Origin: Brasenia schreberi
Taxonomy: Eukaryota; Streptophyta; Magnoliopsida; Nymphaeales; Cabombaceae
NCBI GenBank assembly: GCA_036023115.1
Contig: JAYKKT010000047.1
Coordinates: forward strand, 1,247,001 to 1,311,000
DNA: 64,000 bases
Reading direction: 5' to 3'
Made by a program: the position numbers and the translations under genes. Shown piece by piece: positions 1 through 10,079 of this stretch. The stretch's first letter is position 1. Each line of letters begins with the position of its first letter. The notes under the pieces were generated by a model. That model saw only the letters and a program-made list of their open reading frames with translations. It did no database searches and was not told where the DNA came from.

Positions 1-360
1 CTAGTTTTGTGATGGTCAACGCTTGTATGGTTTTTTATGTATTGATGGTTTCAAGATCAACTGCTGCAACGGTCATGATTTTTTGTGTTCTGCGTGGCGG
101 TTGCAAGAAGCTTCCTGTGTTTTGACTTTTTAGATTGGGCTTCGGTTTAGCCATTAACATCAAGTGTTTCAACTTTGAATGAGATTCGGTATATCATTAA
201 GACGAAAAGCATTAAACGCTTGGTGACTCTTTCATCTTTAATGACATACCTGAAAACTCTGTCTATCTTTAATAGCATTTAGTTTTTTAATAGTTAATTA
301 AGACGCAGATATTGAATGTTGCATTGATTTCCAGTTATCTTACACTGGTCAAATATAAGG
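1..360. repeat. Diverged non-coding direct repeat, copy 1
   Basis: By eye this stretch resembles 1720-2010 in the same orientation. Both contain a 'gctgcaac' segment, then about 120-150 bases later a run around 'gaaaagcattaaacgc' in this copy and 'gaaaagtgttgaatgt' in the other, then 'ctttaatagca' followed by a T-rich tail. The two copies flank the LINE relic at 888-1680. No coding potential is visible. It could be the diverged ends of an unrecognised element or a segmental duplication. Confidence 0.35.
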
Positions 361-887
361 AAATTGTACACGTGTTGTTTGTATATATAATATATAGAGA
401 GAGAGTAGATGCCGTTAAACCTTGTTAAAGATCTCAATGATTGGATCTTAAAGATCAATAATTAAGATCTTTAAGTCATCATTTATTACACTTAATATAA
501 ATATTAATATATTTTTTTCTTTTGATATTTGAATTTCAACTGTTAATATTGCTTATGAGAATTGAAATTTAAAAACATGTTTAAGTATGGATTGATGTGT
601 ACATAGTTAGAACTATGGTCTCTCTCTATCTATATTGAGAGAGACTTAGCTACGAAATGTTATTTCATACATAATCAATCTCACACAAACATCTATATTA
701 CTTGATCTTTGAGATTGACGAAAGAAATTTGAATCAAATATATCATTGTATATTTGTAATTATATTTAATACACGTAGTGCATTAAATACAAAGTGATTC
801 CCAAAGATCAAATAGGAGAAATGTTTATACAAAAGACTCCATATATATATTATAATAATCCATATATATTATAATAACAACAACTAA

Positions 888-1680
888 GTCTTTTCTTCAT
901 ATTAGATGGGGTCAATTACATGGATTCTTTGTTTTCATAAAACTCGATCATGTATTACTCTATCAATTAACTCAACATAAGTAAGATCATTCTTTATTGT
1001 TTCATTCCAACACTACTTTTGTAGTCATTTTCTTACTCTTTTAACATCTTCACGATCTAGTTTCTTGTACTTTCTCATTGAAGCTTTTTTTGTCATCTTT
1101 TCACATATCTAAACCATGTTAAATGATTTTTCTTCATTTTATCTTCTATTTGTGATACTCCTAATTTTTTCTAATAATCTCTTTTTGTTTATATGGTTTT
1201 TTCTTGTGTGACCATTCATCCATTTCAATATCTTCATTTTTGTCTCTAACATCTTTTATACATGTATATTAATTGTTCAATACTCATAATCATAAAAATA
1301 TTTATTTTTCAACTTTAATAATATCTTCTTGTCACATAAAATACCTTATGCATGATTCAATTTTAACCAACTTGCATTAATTTTTTACGAACATCGGTAT
1401 CAATTTTTTCATCTCTTTAGAAAATTGATTCTAGGTATTTAAAACTTTTCTTACTTTTTAGGTCATCTAAAGTAACCAAATGATCAAACTTACATTCATA
1501 TATTTTGTCTTTGCTCAACTAAGTCAAAAGTTTTTACTTTCTAATCTTTCTCTCCATAATTCTAAATTCTTATTAACTTTTTTATTAAACTCATCCACTA
1601 ACACAATATCATATGAGAATAACATGCATCAAGGTACTTCGTCTTTAATATATTTTGTTTAGTCGTCACTAAACAACACA
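888..1680 (-). mobile_element. Old RTE-clade LINE relic (antisense)
   Basis: On the plus strand it begins with AAC repeats and 'aactaagtcttttcttcat', the antisense form of the TTG-tailed 3' end shared by the better preserved LINEs at 29688-30570 and 53550-54841. It continues through antisense equivalents of the C-terminal part of the LINE protein. Around 1580-1650 it reaches antisense reverse-transcriptase sequence corresponding to the region just before the FADD motif. Identity is much lower than among the young copies and all frames are broken, so this is an ancient insertion. Confidence 0.7.
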
Positions 1681-1719
1681 AATAAATATAAACTTAAAGT
1701 TGATCTTTGATGTATTATA

Positions 1720-2010
1720 GTGTTGGTTAACCGCTGCAACAATAGGCTTGTTCTCATGATCATTGTTTTATGCAAACTGGGTGGTTGCAATATCTTAAAT
1801 TTTCAGTCAAAAATCAAATGTTATGATGTTGTATTTTTAGCTTTTAACGTGATTTGGTTTACGAGTAAGATGAAAAGTGTTGAATGTGTGGTGCCTCTTT
1901 TATCTTTAACCACTTAGTTGAAAATCTTTTTATCTTTAATAGCACTTAGTTATTTAAAAAATGATTAAAATGCATATATTAAATGACGTGGTTGATTTCT
2001 GGTTGTTATA
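1720..2010. repeat. Diverged non-coding direct repeat, copy 2
   Basis: Partner of 1-360, same orientation and same order of short shared blocks. The following 300 bases (to about 2370) are very AT-rich and show no gene. Confidence 0.35.
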
Positions 2011-2478
2011 GTGAGAGTGTGTTAGATGCATAATAACTTTCAGTACATAATCTTTCATAAATATGTAGTTCGATGTTTGAGATCAATGATTGACATGATA
2101 AAACATTTTATATTTAATGTATATAGTGGATTAAATATAAAATATAATTTTTTATTTTATTTTTATTTTTATTTTTAATTCAAATATTTATTTTTTATCT
2201 CAAAAATTAAACAGTAAAAAATGTTTATACAAAATTATGCACTGAAAGATATTAAGTATTTTGCACTATCAGTTATTACTTTTGGATGACATGGTATATT
2301 AAAACATTTTTCATATTTTTAAAAATCTCTTTAAAATTTTGAAATTACACTTCTACCACCCAAAAGCAATAAGTGAGGAGGAGGATCCAGTTTTCCCCAT
2401 ATGTACAAACTAAAGTAGTAAATACAATTGAAGTTTTAAATCAGAAGAGGCACCATAATTTAATTATTGCTGACATCT

Positions 2479-2747
2479 TGGGTTCATGCATGTGCTCCAC
2501 GGTTCTTAGAGCTACCTGCTACTGCATATGCATGGGCGAGTACATTTCGGATTGCACCCAAAATAGACAAATGGGCTGGATCCCCACACATGAGAGTGGC
2601 TCTGGGATCTCTACCGGATCGGGATGTGTATCATGTTTACCCAGATCCGCTTACATTGGTTAGTCTATATACAATTTATTTTAGGTTAGTAAATACACTG
2701 ACCAAAATATGTTTACCTTGGTTACTGGTGTGATGATTTCAGATTAT

Positions 2748-2809
<62 letters not shown>

Positions 2810-2952
2810 GAATTTCAGAGGTTTTAAGGGTTCACCACTCTCAGATGGATCAAATCGTTTGCATGACCATTTACAGGAAGACGACAGAAGTGCTAATGTT
2901 CATGCGATCAGAGACAAGCTTAATTCAAAGTTCAAAAATCTGACGTCCAAAT
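2479..2952 (+). CDS. Unidentified coding-like fragment, possible two last exons
   Basis: I do not recognise this. From about 2479 to 2658 one frame stays open and has balanced composition, including WVHACAPRFLELPATAYAW and PDRDVYHVYPDPLTL, and it ends at a plausible donor (ttg|gttagt at 2659). After a 160-bp gap containing a (TC)n tract and ending in 'tttcag', a second open stretch (2819-2952) includes RLHDHLQEDDRSANVHAIRD and stops at TGA. The natural splice sites do not join these two frames: the first exon ends in phase 0, while the second frame needs one or two carried bases. It may be the 3' end of a gene that starts elsewhere, a decayed gene, or chance. No ATG or upstream exon was found. 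Confidence 0.25.
2751..2804. repeat. (TC)n microsatellite
   Basis: An uninterrupted run of 27 TC units. It lies just before the possible acceptor at 2817-2818, where it could act as an extended polypyrimidine tract. Confidence 0.97.
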
Positions 2953-4959
2953 GATCATCATCGAACTGTATGAAATATGAATCAACATTAAGCGCCTTCT
3001 AATCCTATAAAGGTTGTGTAAAGAAAGAGAAAAGATCAACTAGTGACAACTTCCGTATGCATGCTTTACAAGATGGATCTACCAGAGGCAGTAAAAGGGG
3101 TCAACCCCGTCAGAACAGCCGATTGACAACTGTCCCATATTTCAACAATATTAGATGCTCAGATACAGAGGGAGCACCAGCAGTGGTGCTATGTGTGTGG
3201 ATGGAAGAAGGGGCTTTCTCATTGAAAAATGGCACAGCCAACTCTACGGAACTAATTAAAAACCCTTGGCTTTCGGCTTCCCAAAGATGTGGATTGGACC
3301 AAATGGATGGCGAGTGAAATAGGATGTTTTCGAACTTTTCGTCAGCAAATTACTGCATATTTTAACCATTTCCCGACTGCCGTCAATGATTAATGAATAA
3401 ATAGTCCTCAGTGAGACCAACAACGTTTAATCGTCGGAAACTGTGAAACCGAGTGAGGTTTTGAAGAAATCAGAGAAGGGGAAGGCCATGATTTCTAGAT
3501 TTGAGAAAATGGGTCTCGCCATTTTCATGCTTCTCTTCTCAGTCTTCTTTGGCTCTTCTGCACTACCACTCTGCACTGATTTAAGTGGGTTCTCCGTTTT
3601 TCTTCTCTCAGCTTCTTTCTTTAATATTCATTCTTTTCTCCTTCGATTTTATCGGTTTATGGAGTAACTTCTTGATAAATTGTTTGATGGGCATTTGTGA
3701 AACAGGGTGTCCGCTACCCACAGAGACTCCTTTGTCCTTCTGTTCTTCTCATGAGGGAAATCTCTGTTGTGATGTAAAAGAGGACGCTACCCTGAAGAAG
3801 CAATTCGATTCGATGACTGTGTCTGATCCGTCTTGTGCTGCTGTGATCAAATCCGTTCTCTGCGCGGTAAGCGACTGAACTAATTGATGGTGGTTCTTGG
3901 TTTTGAGTTTCATTAGTGAAATTATACATCCTTGTGTCGACTTTTTCTTTTGTCGGCATGATAGATAGCCTAAAAAAGATCATTTAGTCTCTAAAGTTTT
4001 TTCCTCCAAGGAGCAAAGCCTTAGCATCTTATGGTTGCTTTGATCTTCAGTAGAAGGTCCTCTTGGTTATTTGACCCGTGAAGAGCTACTGCAGTAATTA
4101 GGCTATGGACTTTTTTCCAGACATTGTTTCGAATGACCGAAGAAGAGGAAGACACATCAGTCGGAAAGAATTATGATTGGGCACTTGTCATAAAGAAAGA
4201 GTGCGGGTGAAGCACCTCAAAAACAAATGCAGTAAGCAAGTGTTATCTGCAAAATTGCTGCCTAGCGTATCAGAGAAAGTTCCAAGTGGTGAACTTGAAA
4301 TATTAAAATTACCGTGTTGGTTGTTTTGCATTTCGTATAACTGAATTTGATGTATTACGAGTCGAGAATTTGTTTTTTCCCACCACCAAATAGAGAAAGC
4401 CGTAGAAACAAGATGTTCTCAGTAGAAGACGAATACACGTACATGCAAGAAATGGCTTTATGTTGACAAGAAAAGGAAAAAGAAGAGCTGTCCTTGCGTA
4501 TAGACTCCCCAGTTTCATGGATATATTGTGTGTTGAACTGTTGCTAAAACCATTGATTGCAATTTGTGGAACCATGGAGTTCTGTTCTTGAAGACCTTAT
4601 GGTTCAGCCTCTACCAAATCAAGCTCTTAAGTCTTGGGAGTCTCGTTTCTTTTATACGAACTCTGTACTAAAGGCTGCTAAACTTTATGAGCTCTGCCGG
4701 CTTTATTTTGATGTATTGCAAAATGCCTGCTTGAGGATCAAAATGACTGTCTTGTAGTTCCCCTAATAAAAAAGTCGTATTTTGTCACTCAATTGGCACT
4801 TTATGTACAAATCAACAATGATGACTTTACTCTCACTTTTCTTTTTAAGCAAAAATAGGTCAACCAACTGATTTTATGACCAAGAACGTCTTTGATACAA
4901 AGTACAGTAGATAAATGTAATAGCCCAAAGTTTGGTTCTTTTATAATAGCTGGTAGCAT

Positions 4960-5440
4960 ATGTGGCATTTGTGAATTGTTCTTTTATAATAGCTGATATT
5001 ATGTGTCATATTGGCAGTTAACTCGACATGAGCTAAATCATTCTTTATTGTTTCTTTCCTACACTTTTGTGGTCTTCCTCTTTTAATATTTTCACAATCT
5101 AGTTTTTCTACATGTCCAAACCATCTTAAACGATTTTCTCTCATTTTATCCTCTATTAGTGTCACTCTCAATTTGTTTCTAATAACCTCATTATATACGG
5201 TCTTTCCTTGTATGGCCACTCATTCATCCCATAACTGCCCAGCACTGAGAACCATAAAACATAGTCTAATTGTTGCTCTATAATATTTATCTTTCAACTT
5301 TAATGGTATTTTCTTATCACAAAATATCATATACTCCTCTCTATTTTAACCAACCTTTACTAATTCTATACATAACATCTCCTTTAATTTTTCTATTACT
5401 CTGTGCCATTAGTGTATATGAAATTGTACCTTGCCATTGT
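4960..5440 (-). mobile_element. Degenerate RTE LINE fragment in HIPL intron
   Basis: Antisense match to the LINE 3' half: 'ggcagttaactcgacatgag', 'ctaaatcattctttattg' and 'gtccaaaccatcttaaacga' occur in the same order as in the complement of 53550-54841. The TTG-tail end is missing and the match continues to about 5430. It is more diverged than the copy at 6731-7069, so it is an older, independent insertion. Confidence 0.75.
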
Positions 5441-6712
5441 TGCAAGACAACTTAGCTCACACTTCTGATTTCAATTGTATAGAAATGTGATCAGTTCTCT
5501 GCTGAATTATTTGGGACAGGAGCACAACGGCGTCCTGTTCCTGTGCTCTGCAATGGAACTGTTTCAAAAGAGGACTATTATCACCTTTGTTTCACCCTGT
5601 TCTATTATCTGGTTAAAAATCTAAATCGATGACTATTTATTCGTGAGTTGTTCTAGTCCTCGAACCTTTGTTTCATAAATGTGCTAGGAGTGATTTCATT
5701 CAAGAATACAACAACAACTAAATGTTTTGCAGGAAGCCAGGTATCGCTAGATAATATAGCTGATTCACCCCCACAGGGTCTCTGCATTGAGAAAATTGGA
5801 AATGGTTCTTATCTCAACATGGCGGGTCACCCTGATGGTAGCAACCGTGTGTTTTTGTCCAAACAAGCTGGAAAAATATGGTTGGCAACAGTTCCAAAAC
5901 CTGGGTCTGGTGAAACACTGCAGCTAGATGAGTCCAGCCCATTTCTTGATATAACTGATGTTGTACATTCTGGTTCAGAGTTTGGCTTAATGGGAATGGC
6001 ATTTCATCCAGATTTTGTCAGCAATGGGCGTTTCTTCGTTTCTTACAACTGTGACAAGACTACGTCAACAGGTTGTTCTGGAAGATGTGCATGTAATACG
6101 GCAGTAAACTGTGATCCTTCTAAGATAGGCTCTGACAATGGTGATATGCCATGCCAATACGGCAGTGTTGTTGCTGAATATTCTGCAAAAAGTGTCCAGA
6201 TATCACCTTCGTAGGTATGCATCCCATTCTTCATCAAGGAACCATATTCTGTACGAACAGCATGGAACATGCCATGGTTTCTTATTTTTATTTTTTTAAA
6301 CCTTTTTCTCGTTCTCTATAGGCAGGAACTGATATTCCTTTGGAAGCAAGAAGAATATTTATGATCGGTCTTCCTTATACATCTCATCATGGTGGTCAGA
6401 TTCTTTTTGATCCATCAGATAAGTATTTGTACTTTATGATGGACGATGGTGGAAGCAGGGGTGATCCTTTCAATTTTGCTCAAAACAAAAAATTGTTGCT
6501 TGGAAAGATCATGCGTCTTGATGTTGACAACATTCCAAGTGAGTAGTATCAATCGGAGATTCACCAATAAACTTTGTTCAGCTCTATATTTCGTCATTGT
6601 AGGTGTTAGAGTCATTCATCCGCTTTTATAGCAAGCAAGCAAGCAACATTGGCTACTGGAACAACAAATCATACGGATAAAAAGATACTACTGGCTTCTA
6701 TGAAAGGTTCAA

Positions 6713-7087
6713 GTTTTAGACAGTGTACACAAACAACAACAACAACAACAACTAAGCCTTTTCCCATACTAGACGGGGTCGGCTACATGGATTCTTTGTT
6801 TCCACAGATCCCTATCATGTGCCATGTTAGCAGTTAACTCCCAATAAGCTAGATCATTCTTTATTGTTTCTTTCCAACACTTTTGTGGTCGTCCTCTACC
6901 TCTTTTAATACTTTCCAAATTTAGTTTTTCTAACCTTCTTACAGGTTCTTCTTTTGATCTTCTTTCTATATGTCCAAACCATCTTAAACGATGTTCTCTC
7001 ATTTTATCCTCTATTGGTGCCACTCCTAATTTGTTTCTAATAACCTCGTTATGTATACGGTCTTTTCTTGTTTTAGACAGTGTACAC
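6713..7087 (-). mobile_element. Young 5'-truncated RTE LINE with target-site duplication
   Basis: The LINE body is 6731-7069, antisense to HIPL. On the plus strand it starts with the AAC-repeat complement of the TTG tail and ends in the C-terminal coding region (complement of RTRKDRIHNEV). It is flanked by a perfect 18-bp direct repeat, GTTTTAGACAGTGTACAC, at 6713-6730 and 7070-7087, as expected for target-primed reverse transcription. By eye it is close to the copies at 29.7 and 53.6 kb. Confidence 0.95.
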
Positions 7088-9589
7088 GTCTTTGTAAATT
7101 CTTGCCTTGTAGATCAATTAGTGTCCTTTCCTCATTATCAAATTTAGCTGCTGTTTAAAGCGTAACCATGTGTTCTCTTGAATGGAATGTATGGCAGTCA
7201 AGTGGAGGTCAAGGACATAAATTTGTCTTTTTCCAATGTGGTGAAGAACTTGACAAGGTAAACTTGATAATTTGTTGCCTGCGTTGCTATAATGGCTTCT
7301 TCAAACTTTTGCCTTTCAGGTCTGAGGGAGATAGAAAAACAAGGTTTTTGTGGAAATTATTCGGTTCCGAAAGACAACCCATTATTCTCTGACGATAATC
7401 AGTTGCAACCTGAAATATGGGCCCTTGGGTTTCGAAATCCATGGCGTTGCAGTTTTGACTCAAAAAGGCCATCATACTTTCTCTGTGCAGATGTTGGGCA
7501 GGTAGTTCCAAGTAGCCTCGATCTGCTCTATTTGTTCACGGTCATAAATTTTGGTCGCACCCAGATTGCTATGATGTTTTTCATGACGTACTAACTATTG
7601 ATGCACTCGATTACTGTTCTTTTTTCTGCTCCATTTTGTGACCTAAAAGATCCATAAGATAAACATTTCTATAAGGTGATATTGAAAATCTTTTCCAATG
7701 GTTCAACAGGTTTTAAGAGATTTATCAAGTAATTCTACTGAGAATTGGGAAACTGATCAACCTTCATATAGTGCTGACTTAATGTTCATTCCTCTATTAT
7801 CCTTAGTTGCTTCAGATTTGTATTGGGAAGAAGCTTTTGCCTCTGAAGGCACAAGTGGTAAGAAAAGACCACCTTCAATACTTAAACTATATAAATAATG
7901 TTTAGAGAGAAAGCTAAAATGAAGTTAAACACTAAACAAAGCTACAATGAAGTGCTGTAATGTTTTACATCCATAACGGGAAGTTACAGCTGACATTTTA
8001 GCAACAAACACAAATAAAGAACAGATAATGGAAACCCATAATACTACCAACAATACAAGGACATGTTCAAGATATATCCCATAAGTGGAATTGTTGAGGG
8101 AGAGCTGCAGCTTTGTTAAGAACCTCACAATCTGCACGCTTTTAAATGAATATGAACCTGTGTAATCAATATTTGTTGTGCATAGCTTAAATAAAGAAAA
8201 ATGGCCGAAAATACTGTAAATCGTACCACCTAGTATCATAGAAAAGAGGGATGAACAAATGAACCCTCGTATGAGTTGATGTCATAACGGATACCTTCAG
8301 CATGACCACGAAATGAAAATATTAATCCCATAATTAGTTGGATGTACTTATGTTTGTCTCTCTGTATGATTCCTTTAAATATATGAAATGGACCATCACG
8401 TGCTCTTTTGAAGTTTATGATCTTATATGTGCAAATACACAATGATGTTATCATGGAAAGTTTCAGTTTCTGATGTTTTAATTGAATTTTGTGACTCAAC
8501 TAGTTTTTCATTTTGCTTAAGGAACTTTATGAAGAGGTTGATTTGATCACGAAAGGTGGAAACTATGGATGGCGTGTTTATGAGGGTCCATATCTTTTCA
8601 CTCCTCTATCCACCTCTGGGGGCAACACAAGTGCTAGCTCAATACGAGCAATACCTCCTATCCTGGGCTATAACCATTCCTCTGTGAATAAGAATGAAGG
8701 TTCTGCCTCAAACTGGCTGATTCTATTATAGATCAAACGCAGATCCCTGTATGTATGGAAGGTGAGCTGTGAGTGAGAAATTTTAACCTTACTGTTGGAT
8801 TCAATGATTAAATAAATCTCGCTTCTTCTATAGAGGTTTTTCTGCTGACTACTCTCTAAACTATATTTGACTATGAAAAATTTCAGGTACTTGCATGCGG
8901 ATTTGTATGCATCAGCATTGTGGGCAAGTATTGAGAATCCAGGCAGCAATGGGAAGTTCAATAGCACCATGATTCCTTTCAACTGCACGTCAGGCTCTCC
9001 AATTCCTTGTACGTTAAACCAAAAAATTCAATCCCGACGTTGGGCATAATCTACTCATTTGGAGAAGATAACAAGGATATCTACCTTTTGACCAATGGTA
9101 GAGTATATAGGGTGGTGCCTCCCAGTCGATGCAATTACAAATGTTCAAAGGAATCCATTTCAACTTCAAACGGAAAATCTGCTCCTGGCCCTTCCTCACC
9201 ATCGTCTTCATCAGGACTAATTGAATATTCAAAGAAATTAGTTCTTTTGATGTGTCTATTCATGTCTGTTTTTGAACTTCTGAATCTAGATTTGAGCCAT
9301 TTTTTGCAAACTGGGTTATGCTTATTCTGATGGGGAGGTGTATCTTACAGTCTTTGATTTAGCTATCAAAGGTTTAGGTTATGCTTCTCCGTAATATTTG
9401 GGCATGTATGTACACTAGGAGACATGTTCTTTCTACTAAATTCATTTCCGCTAAAGCATTGCCGGATGGGCTATGTAGTTCACCTTTCATGGAATTGCTT
9501 TCATATATCTCTTCTCTGGGCTGCTACTAGTAAATATTGGAAAGAACAGACTTTGTTGGCGTGCCCGCCTGGGAATCTGTAATATGAAA

Positions 9590-9745
9590 TTGAAATTCAG
9601 GTACTTGTTTGCGGATTTGTATGCATCAGCATTGTGGGCAAGTATTGAAAATCCCAGCAGCGGTGGGAAGTTCAATAGCACCATGATTCCTTTCAGACTC
9701 TCCAATTCCATCATGGATATGAACCATCTTGCAAAGGGATAGGGA
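9590..9745 (+). pseudogene. Duplicated fragment of the last HIPL exon
   Basis: A second copy of the start of the last HIPL exon (8878-9005). It keeps the acceptor context (attcag|gtactt) and the frame reading YLFADLYASALWASIEN, then diverges after 'accatgattcctttcag', where a short segment is missing. No later exon sequence follows. It is a partial tandem duplication about 700 bp downstream of its source, and cannot be functional alone. Confidence 0.85.
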
Positions 9746-10079
9746 GGAATGGATAATAACATCTGCTGGGGTAGGGACCTCTCTTCCGATAGCTGATACT
9801 CCAGGGACTCGATTGTTCAGTCATGGACCATATACTTTTCACTAGTTAGAGCAAATGAGCAAAGAAAATTTAAGTAACAGAAGTGATGATTGAAAAACAC
9901 AAGCACAAGCTTTGGCGTTGATTTTATAAGAGAGCAGCAGGCATAAACTGCTGATTGCTGTGCGCCCATTCAAATTTCATTAGAAGCAAAGGTTGGCAAA
10001 AATATTTCATCGTTAACAACTCTCTATAAACGTGGAAGGACTCTCCGGAGTGTTAAATCCTCCCAAAGCAAAAACTGAG
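9746..10079. other. Spacer between converging HIPL and kinase genes
   Basis: No gene, repeat or RNA feature recognised. It should contain the 3' UTRs of the two convergent genes. Confidence 0.5.

Larger units (their letters stand above)
3488..9330 (+). pseudogene. HIPL (Hedgehog-interacting-protein-like) gene, disrupted
   Basis: Homologue of plant HIPL1/HIPL2, predicted secreted or GPI-anchored proteins with a glucose/sorbosone-dehydrogenase beta-propeller. Exons seen: 3488-3584 (signal peptide, then LPLCTDL), 3706-3866 (Cys-rich N-terminal domain), 5482-about 5560, 5733-6214 (GLCIEKIGNGSYLNM, GCSGRCACN), 6322-6538 (GLPYTSHHGGQILF), 7320-7501 ([17 protein letters not shown]), 8522-8761 (GGNYGWRVYEGPY), 8887-9330 (VVPPSRCNYKCSKE, then a hydrophobic C-terminal tail like a GPI signal). 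Lesions: about 60 residues expected after the third exon are not found; TAG at 6212-6214 directly before the donor; a one-base shift near 8711 followed by TGA at 8718-8720; and a further shift near 9020-9035. Introns 6539-7319 and 3867-5481 carry LINE sequence. Family identity is firm. Whether it is fully dead or partly explained by base errors is less certain. Confidence 0.85.

Noticed and set aside
7698..7898. Possible extra HIPL exon
   Set aside because: The peptide has no counterpart in HIPL proteins, and the flanking exons (ending 7501, starting 8522) join in phase without it.
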